Assembly (NCBI RefSeq): GCF_014836875.1
Contig: NZ_JACSQC010000004.1
Coordinates: forward strand, 1-64,000
DNA from: Arthrobacter pullicola
GTDB lineage: Bacteria > Actinomycetota > Actinomycetes > Actinomycetales > Micrococcaceae
Direction: 5' to 3'
DNA: 64,000 bases
Part shown: in pieces, positions 33,140 through 41,410 of the stretch
Numbering within the stretch: position 1 is the first letter of the stretch
Layout of the letters: each line of letters begins with the position of its first letter
Notes under the pieces: model-generated
Told to the model about the DNA's origin: nothing
What the model saw: only the letters and a program-made list of their open reading frames with translations
Database searches by the model: none
Position numbers and translations under genes: made by a program

Positions 33140-33850
33140 TCAGCTCTCGTGGCGTGCGGCGGCCGGCTGGTCCTCCGGAGCGCGGGTGCGGGTAAAGCGG
33201 TATCCCACGTTGCGCACGGTCCCAATGAGGTTCTCGTGGTCCGGTCCCAGCTTCGCCCGCAGGCGCCTCACATGAACGTCAACGGTTCGTGTGCCGCCGT
33301 AGTAGTCATAGCCCCAGACTTCATGGAGGAGCTGGTCGCGGGTGAAGACCCGTCCGGGGTGCTGGGCCAGGTACTTGAGGAGCTCGAACTCCTTATACGT
33401 GAGGTTCAAGGCCGTGCCGCTGACCCGGGCGGTGTAGCTGGCCTCGTCGATCACCACACCGGAGGCATGGATCTCGGTGCTGGCCGCTCCGGAGGCGGCC
33501 TGGGCGCGGGAGACGGCAAGCCGGAGGCGGGCTTCGAGTTCTGCCGGACCGGCACTGTCCAGCACGACGTCGTCCGCGAGCCAGTTCGCTGCCACTGCGG
33601 CCATGCCGCCCTCGGTGAGGACCAGGATCAGGGGCGTGTCCAGTCCCGTGGCCTTGAGCAGCTGGGTGAGGGACCGGGCGCCGATCAGGTCCTTGCGGGC
33701 GTCCACGAGCACTACATCGCACGGATCAATATCCAGCAGGGCGGTCGGCTCCGCGGGCACCACGTGGACCTTGTGGTTCAGGAGTTCCAGTGCGGGCAGG
33801 ATTTCAACTGACGCCCCGGAGCTGTTGGTGAGAAGCAGAATGTGCGGCAT
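33140..33850 (-). CDS. glnR: GlnR-like orphan OmpR-family regulator
   Basis: 236 residues. An N-terminal receiver-like domain ([19 protein letters not shown]) and a C-terminal winged helix with [20 protein letters not shown] and [18 protein letters not shown], matching GlnR of actinobacteria, the nitrogen-assimilation regulator that works without a cognate kinase. The receiver lacks a clear acidic DD pair, in line with that. The start is the ATG at 33850, with GGAGG six bases ahead; 15 more codons upstream are open but lack a site. Gene order with mshD is conserved. Confidence 0.9.
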   Translation of the reverse strand: MPHILLLTNSSGASVEILPALELLNHKVHVVPAEPTALLDIDPCDVVLVDARKDLIGARSLTQLLKATGLDTPLILVLTEGGMAAVAANWLADDVVLDSAGPAELEARLRLAVSRAQAASGAASTEIHASGVVIDEASYTARVSGTALNLTYKEFELLKYLAQHPGRVFTRDQLLHEVWGYDYYGGTRTVDVHVRRLRAKLGPDHENLIGTVRNVGYRFTRTRAPEDQPAAARHES

Positions 33851-33985
33851 GGGTCCTCCGAAAGTTGGGCGCACATCGTCGGGCACGTTATCCATCCGGT
33901 CCTCAGCGGCCGAAGAGTGGTGAAAGTATATCCACGGATCCGCCCGCAGGCCGTAGCTTTTATCCGCGCCGCGTAATAAGGCAGT

Positions 33986-34738
33986 ATGGCTAGGGTGAAA
34001 CTTTGGAGCATTGCGGTGCCTGCGGCAGCTGCGCTGATCGGCATCGTGGTGGCTTCGTACATATCAGTCGAGGCGACGGCCATAGTTACGGGAGCAGCTG
34101 CGGCGCTCGCGGGATTCGGCTGGCCCTACCTGCTGGGTGTACCCGCCCGGAAGACCCAGGGCGGGGTCCTGGCGTTCGTTGGCGCCGGCGGTGTGGCAGC
34201 CGCCTACCTGGCCCCGGCCACCTCCATGCTGACCTGGCTGCCGGCCTTCACAGCCGTCGGTGTGGGCGCCGTCTTCCTGATCCAGCTGCTGCGCGGCACC
34301 GGCCAGGCGCACCGGCTCGAATCGACTATCGGCGTCATTGGCGGCGCGCTCATCTCCGGAATGGCTTCGGGCTGGGTGGCGGCTGACCGGCTGCCCGGCC
34401 CCGAAGGGTCCTACGGGCTGATTACCGCCAGCGGCGCAGCCATCCTCAGCGCCATCCTGGTTTCCCTGATCCCGCTGCCGGACCGGATTACCGCACCCTT
34501 CGCCGTCGTCGCCGGGGCTGTTGCGGGCGGAGCGGCTGCAGCACTGGTGCCCGGACTGCCCGTCATTGCCGGAGCAGTCATCGGCGCTGTCTGTGCCGGA
34601 GTCATCGCGGCTGTCCGCCGGCTGGCACTGACCCGGGATGAGGCCCCCGGGCTCCTGGGCGTGCTCTCGGCCGGACTCGCCCCGGTCCTTGCGCTCGGCA
34701 CGGCCGTCTATTTCGCCGGCCGCCTGCTCATCCCCTAG
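33986..34738 (+). CDS. Multi-pass membrane protein of unknown function
   Basis: 250 residues, nearly all hydrophobic, with about eight short transmembrane helices rich in Gly and Ala. No motif allows an assignment; the inward-facing loops are short and basic (VRRLALTRD). The gene is divergent from glnR with 135 bases between the starts. A permease-like role is possible but unproven. No GC or codon anomaly is evident. Monocistronic. Confidence 0.7.
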   Translation: MARVKLWSIAVPAAAALIGIVVASYISVEATAIVTGAAAALAGFGWPYLLGVPARKTQGGVLAFVGAGGVAAAYLAPATSMLTWLPAFTAVGVGAVFLIQLLRGTGQAHRLESTIGVIGGALISGMASGWVAADRLPGPEGSYGLITASGAAILSAILVSLIPLPDRITAPFAVVAGAVAGGAAAALVPGLPVIAGAVIGAVCAGVIAAVRRLALTRDEAPGLLGVLSAGLAPVLALGTAVYFAGRLLIP

Positions 34739-34799
34739 GCACGCGGGCGGGCCTGTGCCCGGCCGGCGTCACAGGAGACAAAGCGCCCGGTGAGCGGGT

Positions 34800-34812
34800 T
34801 AGGATGGTGGCA
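34800..34812 (+). promoter_or_regulatory. Leaderless promoter of the 37-residue peptide gene
   Basis: TAGGAT (34800-34805), six bases, ATG at 34812, no ribosome-binding site. Confidence 0.45.
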
Positions 34813-34925
34813 TGTCGCTTGTAGCTCTCGAAATCTTTTTCATCGTCCTCCTGGGTATCACCGGCCTGGCCATGGCCGGCTTTGCAGGCCTCGTGGTAGC
34901 ACGCCTGTACAAGGGTCAGAAGTAA
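34812..34925 (+). CDS. 37-residue single-helix membrane peptide
   Basis: 37 codons, starting MSLVALEIFFIVLLG and ending VARLYKGQK. One transmembrane helix (about 5-31) with a basic C-terminal tail, so N-out or N-in with K/R inside. Support for a real gene: a -10 box six bases before the ATG, a clean helix-plus-basic-end design and an isolated stop (TAA). It lies between the membrane protein and the FABP-like gene. No family is recognised; the size suggests a small membrane regulator or stabiliser. Confidence 0.6.
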   Translation: MSLVALEIFFIVLLGITGLAMAGFAGLVVARLYKGQK

Positions 34926-34971
34926 CCTCTCACCCCGTTTTACCCCGTAATCCAAGGGAAGGGTCCCTGCC

Positions 34972-35571
34972 ATGCCAATGGAGATCCCCACAGATCTGAC
35001 ACCCGGACTGGTTCCGCTGTCCTGGCTCCTTGGAGTCTGGGAAGGCTCAGGCCGGCTCGGCGAAGGCGAAGCCGGCTCCGAGCACTTCAAGCAGCAGGTC
35101 ACGTTCACGCAGAACGGCCTGCCGTACCTGCAGTACACGGCGGAAAGCTGGTTGACGGACGAGGACGGTACCGTCCTGCGCCCCCTGGCTGTGGAAACCG
35201 GCTTCTGGGCCCTGGACCGTCCCCTGAACGACGCCGACGGCGGCCCCGGCCTGATCCCCGCCGACATTGTGCCTGCCCTGCGCAGCGCCGATGAGGTCGA
35301 AGCGCTGCGCAACGCCGACGGCGGCTTCGACATCACGGCAACGATCGTGCACCCCGGCGGAATCGCCGAGCTGTACTACGGGCAGATCAAGGGCCCCCAG
35401 ATCCAGCTGACCACCGATCTGGTCATGCGTGGCGTCAACTCCAAGGAATACACCGCCGCGACCCGTATTTACGGCCTCGTCAACGGTGACCTTTACTGGC
35501 GGTGGGACGTCGCGGCGGAGGGCAAAGCCCTGGAAGCGCATGCCTCAGCCATCCTGAAAAAGCAGTCTTAG
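34972..35571 (+). CDS. FABP-like (nitrobindin-related) protein
   Basis: 199 residues. The GVWEGSG motif after LSWLLG at the N-terminus is the mark of the nitrobindin/FABP-like (DUF1794) beta-barrel family, followed by alternating strands (YLQYTAESWLTDEDG, ETGFWAL, TIVHPGGIAELYYGQIKG) and a C-terminal LYWRWDVAAEGKAL. Nitrobindins bind heme and isomerise peroxynitrite, with a distal His near the C-terminus; that residue is not obvious here, so heme binding is uncertain. No signal peptide is seen. Confidence 0.85.
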   Translation: MPMEIPTDLTPGLVPLSWLLGVWEGSGRLGEGEAGSEHFKQQVTFTQNGLPYLQYTAESWLTDEDGTVLRPLAVETGFWALDRPLNDADGGPGLIPADIVPALRSADEVEALRNADGGFDITATIVHPGGIAELYYGQIKGPQIQLTTDLVMRGVNSKEYTAATRIYGLVNGDLYWRWDVAAEGKALEAHASAILKKQS

Positions 35572-35651
35572 CCGGTTTGGGCGCCCGCCCTGCGACGGGC
35601 GGAGTGCCGCGCACCGGAATACACCTCCACGTCTAGGACGTTGCATCTAAC

Positions 35652-36755
35652 ATGAGCCCCAAAAGCCCCTTGCTTGCCCGCGCCGGAGCCGTCGAAGCCG
35701 GCGGACTGGATTCCGGTACTGCCGCCCATTACGGTGACCCGCTGCGGGAACAGCGGGCACTGGCACGGGGAGAGGCCGTGACCGACCTCTCCAGCCGCGG
35801 CGTTGTCACTGTGTCCGGTCCCGACCGGCTGAGCTGGCTCAACACCCTGTCTTCGCAGAAGCTGCTTTCCCTGGTCCCCGGAGAAAGCACCGAGCTGCTG
35901 CTCCTGAGCGTGCAGGGACGGATCGAGCACGACGCCCGGGTGCTGGACGACGGTGAGCGGACCTGGCTGATCGTCGAAGGAACCGAGGCCCCGGCACTGG
36001 CCGCGTGGCTGAGCAGCATGAAGTTCACCCTCCGCGTCGAGGTCCAGGACGTCAGCGAAGACTGGGCCGTCGCCGGCTCCGTGAGCCCGGTTCCGGCCTG
36101 GGCGGACTATTTGATGTGGACAGACCCCTGGCCCCGTGTCTCGCCCGGAGGCTACTCCTACACGGAGGCCGAATCCGCAGACCACCCGGGGCTCGAGCGG
36201 CCCTGGCACGAATACCTCATTCCGCGTTCCAGCCTTGAACAGGCCGTGGAGGACTCCGGCCGGGCACTGGCCGGATCCATGGCGGCCGAAGCCCTCCGCA
36301 TCGCCGCGTGGCGGCCACGTCTCGGTGCCGAAACCGATGACAAAGTGATCCCGCATGAGCTGGACCTGATCCGTACCGCCGTGCACCTGGATAAAGGCTG
36401 TTACAAGGGGCAGGAGACCATTGCCCGGGTGCACAACCTGGGCCGGCCGCCCCGCCGCCTGGTTTTCCTGCAGCTTGACGGCTCCCAGCACACCCTGCCG
36501 GCTGCCGGCAGCCGGATCCTGTTTGGTGAACGGGAGGTAGGGCGCGTCACTTCCGTGGCCCAGCACTATGAGATGGGCGCTGTTGCCCTGGCCCTGGTCA
36601 AGCGCTCCGTTGACCCCGCAGCTGACCTTGTGGTGGACGACGGCGGCGAGCTGTACGCTGCCGCACAGGAACTGATCGTGTCCCCCGGCGCGGGGCAGGC
36701 AGTGGGCCGCCAGACCGGCTTCCTGCGGGCGCCGCGGGCGGAAAGGAATAACTGA
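35652..36755 (+). CDS. ygfZ: YgfZ/GcvT-like folate-binding protein
   Basis: 367 residues. The diagnostic YgfZ motif KGCYKGQETIARV is at about residue 250, followed by the beta-barrel typical of GcvT paralogs. YgfZ-type proteins use tetrahydrofolate to help assembly or repair of certain iron-sulfur enzymes. The middle QGRIEHDARVLDDG matches the family as well. The final codon overlaps the ankyrin gene's ATG by one base (TGATG), so the two are coupled. Confidence 0.9.
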   Translation: MSPKSPLLARAGAVEAGGLDSGTAAHYGDPLREQRALARGEAVTDLSSRGVVTVSGPDRLSWLNTLSSQKLLSLVPGESTELLLLSVQGRIEHDARVLDDGERTWLIVEGTEAPALAAWLSSMKFTLRVEVQDVSEDWAVAGSVSPVPAWADYLMWTDPWPRVSPGGYSYTEAESADHPGLERPWHEYLIPRSSLEQAVEDSGRALAGSMAAEALRIAAWRPRLGAETDDKVIPHELDLIRTAVHLDKGCYKGQETIARVHNLGRPPRRLVFLQLDGSQHTLPAAGSRILFGEREVGRVTSVAQHYEMGAVALALVKRSVDPAADLVVDDGGELYAAAQELIVSPGAGQAVGRQTGFLRAPRAERNN

Positions 36756-37171
36756 TGACTGATTTCCCCAGCGCATCCCAGGACGCGCAGCCCGCAGCCG
36801 ACCAGGAGGCGCTCAAGCTGGCAGAACGGCTCTTCGATGCAGCCCGCGCCGGTGACACGGAACTGCTCCGCACTTATGTCAGTGCAGGTGTGCCGGCTAC
36901 GCTCACCAACGCTGCGGGAGATTCGCTCCTGATGCTCGCGGCCTACCACGGGCACGCCGAAGCCACTGCGCTGCTCATTGAGCAGGGTGCGGATGTCAAC
37001 ACCCTCAATGACCGCGGACAGTCTCCGCTGGCCGGTGCGGTATTCAAGGGTTACACGGACGTGGTCCGGGTCCTGGCGGCTGCGGGAGCGGACCCCGACG
37101 CCGGGAACCCGTCAGCGCGGGCTGCCGCCGCCTACTTCCAGCGCACCGAGCTGCTGGACATCCTGGCCTAG
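36755..37171 (+). CDS. Ankyrin-repeat protein
   Basis: 138 residues with about three ankyrin repeats: AGDTELLRTYVSAGVPA, AGDSLLMLAAYHGHAEATAL, and RGQSPLAGAVFKGYTDVVRVL. Each has the G-(T/S)-L-A--G/GH pattern. Such proteins bind a protein partner; no enzyme domain is present. Its start overlaps the ygfZ stop by one base, with GGAAAGG upstream, so the partner may be involved in the same iron-sulfur or folate role. Confidence 0.9.
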   Translation: MTDFPSASQDAQPAADQEALKLAERLFDAARAGDTELLRTYVSAGVPATLTNAAGDSLLMLAAYHGHAEATALLIEQGADVNTLNDRGQSPLAGAVFKGYTDVVRVLAAAGADPDAGNPSARAAAAYFQRTELLDILA

Positions 37172-37205
37172 CCGGGCAGAAAGCCAGCGGGGCAGTTACC
37201 CGGCT
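37170..37205. terminator. Weak hairpin between convergent genes
   Basis: AGCCGGG (37170-37176) pairs with CCCGGCT (37199-37205). It sits in the 48-base gap between the ankyrin gene and the convergent GNAT gene. Confidence 0.4.
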
Positions 37206-37219
37206 GGACAGTGCGGGAC

Positions 37220-37936
37220 CTAGACCGGCAGGGCGACGGAGGCCCGGAGGCCTGCCGGGACGAACCCCGCGCCGGCTGCGGTCCGGGATGCCCCCACATT
37301 GTTGAACGGGGCGCGCCACTGGGGAATCAGGCCCGCCGCCATGGCATCTTCGACCGCTATGGCGCTGACGTAGCTGCCCAGGCCCTTCATCCGGTGTTCC
37401 GGCGCCGTGAGGGCGCCCATGTCCGCGAGAATGCCGTCCCTGATGCTGTAGCCCGCTCCTGCGAGGGGAGCCGGGTATTCAGGGTTCGCGTCGTCCATGA
37501 GCAGGAACAGTGCCTGCCTGGCACTCAGCTTGGCTTCCAGCACGTCGTCCGGAGGGCAGAGCCGTTCCAGCGCTTCGGCGTACCGGCGCTCATCAGCGAC
37601 GGCGAGCTCACTCTCCGGGACCTCCGGATAGCAGTCCGCGTAGTAAAGGTGTTCCGTCCCCGTCCCGCGGCCGCCATGGTCCGCAGAGAGCCGCATCAGC
37701 GCCGCACCGCTGCTGAGCTCGGCAGCACTTTTAGACCTGGCCTGCTTGGCTGCCCAGGCAGGACCCGAGAACACCTCGCGGCCGAAGAGCCGGACGAAGG
37801 AGACTTCGCTGGCTTCCTCATGGACGTCGTAGATCCGCTCATCGCTGTCCGCGGCTGCCAATGCGTCATCGTCAAGACCGAGCCTGCGGGACCAGGCCAG
37901 CTGGATGATGGCAATCGTGCTCGTATCTAGCTGCAT
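37220..37936 (-). CDS. GNAT-family N-acetyltransferase
   Basis: 238 residues from the ATG at 37936. The recognisable part is the C-terminal acetyl-CoA-binding core: APEHRMKGLGSYVSAIAVEDAM resembles the R/Q-x-x-G-x-G/A loop, followed by AGLIPQWRAPFNNVGASRTAAGAGF, a pattern shared by FR47-like acetyltransferases. The first 110 residues are poorly conserved. Start support: TAGGTT lies seven bases upstream (leaderless). Convergent with the ankyrin gene. Substrate unknown. Confidence 0.8.
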   Translation of the reverse strand: MQLDTSTIAIIQLAWSRRLGLDDDALAAADSDERIYDVHEEASEVSFVRLFGREVFSGPAWAAKQARSKSAAELSSGAALMRLSADHGGRGTGTEHLYYADCYPEVPESELAVADERRYAEALERLCPPDDVLEAKLSARQALFLLMDDANPEYPAPLAGAGYSIRDGILADMGALTAPEHRMKGLGSYVSAIAVEDAMAAGLIPQWRAPFNNVGASRTAAGAGFVPAGLRASVALPV

Positions 37937-37949
37937 GAAATTCAACCTA
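37934..37949 (-). promoter_or_regulatory. Leaderless promoter of the GNAT gene
   Basis: Minus-strand TAGGTT (37949-37944), seven bases, then ATG at 37936. Confidence 0.45.
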
Positions 37950-38000
37950 CACGGGGTGGAGGAGGGCAGCGCAAGCCGCAGGAGCCATTTGTTAGGCGGC

Positions 38001-39029
38001 CTAACCGAAAAGAATTGCGGCTTCCTCGTAACGGCGTTCCGGAACCGTCTTGAGGTTGCCGAGCGCCTTCTCGAATCCGACCCGCACGATGTCCGTTCCA
38101 TGGAGCGAGACCATGGTGCCCCACAGCCCCTCCACCACGGAATCCACCGCGGCCATTCCCAGCCGGGTGGCAAGCACCCGGTCAAACGCAGTGGGAACAC
38201 CGCCGCGCTGGATATGGCCCAGCACCGTGGCCCGGGTTTCGATTCCTGTCCGTGCCTCGATTTCGGGAGCCAGCAGTTCGCCGATCCCACCGAGCCGGGG
38301 GCGCCCGAAAGCATCCAGCCCGCGTTCGGAATGCGGCGCTTCCATGTCGGTGGTCACGAAGCCTTCCGCGACGACCACCAGGGGTGCGCGGCCACGGTCC
38401 CTGGCCTCGTTGACCCACTGGGCGATCTGGTCCAGGCTGACCGGCTTTTCCGGGATGAGGATGGCGTGCGCTCCCGCCGCCATGCCGGAATGAAGTGCGA
38501 TCCAGCCGACGTGCCGGCCCATCACTTCCGCCACCATGCACCGGTGATGGGATTCGCCCGTGGTGCGGAGCCTGTCGATGGCTTCGGTTGCGATCTGCAC
38601 CGCAGTATCGAATCCGAAGGTGAAGTCGGTGGCGTCAAGGTCATTGTCGACCGTCTTGGGCACACCCACGATGTGCAGTCCCGCGTCGGTCAGCCGCTGC
38701 GCGGCAGCGAGCGTGCCTTCACCGCCGATGGCGATGACAGCGTCGATCCCCAGCCGGTCCAGCGTGGCCTTGATCTTCTCCGGTCCGCCGTTCGGGCCTT
38801 CGAACGGGTTGGTGCGGGACGTGCCCAGGATAGTGCCGCCCTGCTTGGAAATACCGCGGACCCGGGTACGGGGCAGGTCGATGATGTCGCCGTCGACCAC
38901 ACCCCGCCAGCCGTCAAGAAAACCGACGAACTCCACGTCATGGGTTTTGATGCCGTTGAGCACCGCTCCGCGGATCACCGCATTGAGTCCGGGGCAGTCG
39001 CCCCCGCTGGTGAGAATGCCGATCTTCAT
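38001..39029 (-). CDS. pfkA: 6-phosphofructokinase
   Basis: 342 residues. Phosphorylates fructose 6-phosphate. Visible: LTSGGDCPGLNAVIRG, IAIGGEGTLAAA, PKTVDNDLDATDFTFGFDTA with the catalytic Asp, MGRHVGWIA, and LGHIQRGGVPTAFDRVLA. The GGEGT loop has Gly at the position that is Asp in pyrophosphate-dependent enzymes, which argues for ATP, while PKTVDND has the lysine shared with the PPi group. That combination is typical of actinobacterial group III ATP-PFKs. The ATG at 39029 is the conserved start (MKIGILTSGGD). Confidence 0.93.
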   Translation of the reverse strand: MKIGILTSGGDCPGLNAVIRGAVLNGIKTHDVEFVGFLDGWRGVVDGDIIDLPRTRVRGISKQGGTILGTSRTNPFEGPNGGPEKIKATLDRLGIDAVIAIGGEGTLAAAQRLTDAGLHIVGVPKTVDNDLDATDFTFGFDTAVQIATEAIDRLRTTGESHHRCMVAEVMGRHVGWIALHSGMAAGAHAILIPEKPVSLDQIAQWVNEARDRGRAPLVVVAEGFVTTDMEAPHSERGLDAFGRPRLGGIGELLAPEIEARTGIETRATVLGHIQRGGVPTAFDRVLATRLGMAAVDSVVEGLWGTMVSLHGTDIVRVGFEKALGNLKTVPERRYEEAAILFG

Positions 39030-39158
39030 AGAGTGACCCCTGGATCTGGTAGGTGGGCGGCGGCCTCCTACGATTCTAGTCACGAGCGGGCACCGTACCG
39101 TCATGTTCGGCGGACCGGGAGTGCCGGGGCAACGGATTCCTCCCGCCCCGGCACTGCG

Positions 39159-39398
39159 TCAGCTGCCGGTGATCCGCTCCAGGACGATTTTTCCGTCCGT
39201 TGTGGGCAGCAGCAGCCAGGCAACCAGGTAGGTCCCGATACCGATGAAGGGGAGCAGGAAACTCAGCAGCACGGCAATACGTACCAGGGACACATCCCAG
39301 CCGAACTTCTGGGCGATTCCGGCGCAGATTCCGGCGATCCAGCCGCCCCGTGCACGTTTGATGGGTGATGAACGCAGCGTGTTGTAGAACTTTTCCAT
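39159..39398 (-). CDS. Small PspC-domain membrane protein
   Basis: 79 residues. The PspC domain fills most of it: GGWIAGICAGIAQKFGWDVSLVRIAVLLSF, then a helix ending in LVAWLLLP. PspC proteins sense or buffer envelope stress. One of three PspC-containing genes within 3 kb (39159, 39770 and 41411), so it probably belongs to the same envelope-stress group. Confidence 0.92.
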   Translation of the reverse strand: MEKFYNTLRSSPIKRARGGWIAGICAGIAQKFGWDVSLVRIAVLLSFLLPFIGIGTYLVAWLLLPTTDGKIVLERITGS

Positions 39399-39455
39399 GG
39401 GGTTACTATGCCTGCTTTCTCTACGGTTGGGGATGGATGAGCGGGAACCGGGCCG

Positions 39456-39770
39456 TCAGGGGTTCCGGCTCCGGCCCAGGACGGAGATCAGCCCGCCGAC
39501 CACCAGCGCGGCACCTGCTCCGATCAGTACGCCCAGCAGGACCATTCCGGCATCGAGCCGGATTCCGGTGAGCTGGACGGCCAGGATCAGCCCGCCCAAG
39601 GCGGCGAGGACCAGGCCCCAGACTATGGTTCCCACCCGCAGCGGCCGGTGTTCGGGTTCCGGTTCCGGGACGTAGACCCCGTCTGACGGCGGCGGTGCAT
39701 AGGTCCCCGGGGGACCGGCGTCGAGATTGCGGTTTTCCCTGGCTTCCCAAGGTTCCCTGGATTCACTCAT
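39456..39770 (-). CDS. Two-helix membrane protein with acidic N-terminus
   Basis: 104 residues. The first 44 are hydrophilic with YVPEPEPEHRPLR; then two transmembrane helices (about 46-66 and 74-97) and a short basic end (GRSRNP). It resembles small proteins next to PspC/LiaF genes, but no named domain can be given. Its ATG overlaps the stop of the PspC-LiaF gene by one base (TGATG at 39768-39772), so it is translated with that gene. Confidence 0.8.
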   Translation of the reverse strand: MSESREPWEARENRNLDAGPPGTYAPPPSDGVYVPEPEPEHRPLRVGTIVWGLVLAALGGLILAVQLTGIRLDAGMVLLGVLIGAGAALVVGGLISVLGRSRNP

Positions 39771-41275
39771 CAGTCGAGGCTGCTTTCATTTGTGGTCACC
39801 AGAACGTTGCTGGCGACACCCTTGATTTGGAGGATGATCTGGTTTCCGGTTGCCGTGGCGTTCAGCTGCCTCTCCTGCGGGCCGACCCACACGCCGCCGG
39901 CGGAGCGGACGCTGCCGCCGTACTCCAGCTCGACGTTGCCGAGCGCCATCTCGCTGACAACCGAGACCCGGACATCATCCGGAACGAGGATCACCAGGTT
40001 CCCGGCCGCAATACTCACCGGTACCACCACGTCGCCGTCTTTCACCTCGTCGGCCAGGCTGCGGAGATCGAGGTTTCCGCCTGCCGCGGCCATGGAATAG
40101 CCGTCCTCCGCGGAGCCTGCCTGGCCGGCATTCCAATTGACGTCGTTGGCAACGACCACATTCCGGTACGCGTAATTTCCGCTGAACAGCAGGGCCGCGA
40201 TCAGGGACACGACGGCAAGGCCGCCGGCGATTCCGGAGGAGCGGCCAGCTGCACCGAGCCCCACGATGCCAAGTCCCAGCACCACGGCGGCTCCGGCGAG
40301 CGCTACGGCCGCAGGCGAGCGGAAATCATAGATCCCGGCATAGTCCAGGGCGAGCAGAACACCGGCGGCAAGCAATGCCGTACCGCTGATGAGCGCAGCC
40401 CAGGATGCCGGAGCCGAGGTTGACGGCTTTACGGTTTTCGCGGGCGGTGGGAACTGCACGTACGCTCCGCCGAACTCACGCTCCGGCCGGCCGGAAGGGC
40501 TGCCGTAGGCGTGGGATCCGCCCGGGGCAGGCAGCGGCATGGTGGGAGCATCCGGGCCGGGGTACCCGGCAGCAGGGAACGCCCTGGTGTGCGGTCCCGG
40601 GGAGCCGGCGGCATTCCCGTCGAAACCGGCTGTGTTGTCTCCCGGACGGCCGTTTTCGCCGGGCCGGTTGGCTGCCGGATACGGGTCCGGCTGCTGACCC
40701 GGATAGGGCTGCTGGTGCGCTGCCGGACCGTCTGACTTAGCGTGGCTGCGGCTGGTTACCCAGTAGATGCACAGGATGATGGCGGCGATCCAGAAAAGTC
40801 CCCAGAAAATTCCACCCAGCCAGCCGTCCTCGGCCCAGAAGGAGACTCCCGGGGCCCCGAAGCCGAGGATGGTGAACGTCAGGGCACCGGTCATTCCGGA
40901 GCTCCAGGTGCCGCGGATGGCTTCGTCCAGGTGAATCCGGCCATCAGGCTCGGGCAGCAGTGCCCAGGCCACGCCGTAGAAGACAACGCCCACGCCGAAG
41001 AGTGAGAGCAGGATGACCAGCCCGCGTACCAGGGTGGGGTCAAGGCCGGTGCGCTGGGCGATTCCGCCGGCGACGCCGCCCACCCAGCGCTGCGGTGAAC
41101 GCTGGATTCCCAGCTGGCGGACCCAGGTGAAGAAGGAGTTGCTCCCGGAGGTGCGGGGGAACGGAGCCTGGCCCTGGGTGTTCTGGGTGCCCTGCGGGTC
41201 CTGCGGTGGAAGGTGCTGCGTGGATCCCGTGGTGGCGGGCTGCCCGTCTCCGGGCTCGGAAGGATGCGAGTTCAT
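39770..41275 (-). CDS. PspC-domain protein with C-terminal LiaF-like domain
   Basis: 501 residues from the ATG at 41275. Order: Gln/Pro-rich N-terminus; PspC domain (about 58-115, WVGGVAGGIAQRTGLDPTLVR); one or two helices; a Pro/Gly-rich linker (about 180-290); four helices (about 315-400); and a C-terminal beta-rich part (DGDVVVPVSIAAGNLVILVPD, GNVELEYGG) matching the LiaF/DUF2154 cell-wall-antibiotic response domain. LiaF restrains the LiaS kinase in Firmicutes. Here it is divergent from a PspC-kinase and LuxR-type regulator, so an analogous negative role is likely. The fusion of PspC and LiaF-like parts is the notable point. Confidence 0.85.
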   Translation of the reverse strand: MNSHPSEPGDGQPATTGSTQHLPPQDPQGTQNTQGQAPFPRTSGSNSFFTWVRQLGIQRSPQRWVGGVAGGIAQRTGLDPTLVRGLVILLSLFGVGVVFYGVAWALLPEPDGRIHLDEAIRGTWSSGMTGALTFTILGFGAPGVSFWAEDGWLGGIFWGLFWIAAIILCIYWVTSRSHAKSDGPAAHQQPYPGQQPDPYPAANRPGENGRPGDNTAGFDGNAAGSPGPHTRAFPAAGYPGPDAPTMPLPAPGGSHAYGSPSGRPEREFGGAYVQFPPPAKTVKPSTSAPASWAALISGTALLAAGVLLALDYAGIYDFRSPAAVALAGAAVVLGLGIVGLGAAGRSSGIAGGLAVVSLIAALLFSGNYAYRNVVVANDVNWNAGQAGSAEDGYSMAAAGGNLDLRSLADEVKDGDVVVPVSIAAGNLVILVPDDVRVSVVSEMALGNVELEYGGSVRSAGGVWVGPQERQLNATATGNQIILQIKGVASNVLVTTNESSLD

Positions 41276-41410
41276 ACTCCCAGTGTTCCGTCCCCGAGGT
41301 GCCGGCGCATCGGGGATTCCCCTGAGGGACCCCTGATCCTGCCCCTGATACCGTGTGCAGGCTTTCCACCGGGTAGCAGTTTTGCCGTCCTGCCGTGTTT
41401 GGATTGGGGC

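Noticed and set aside
34741-34971. Second small ORF next to the 37-residue peptide
   Set aside because: Other short frames there lack a start signal or a promoter; only the 34812 frame has both a -10 box and a membrane-peptide design.
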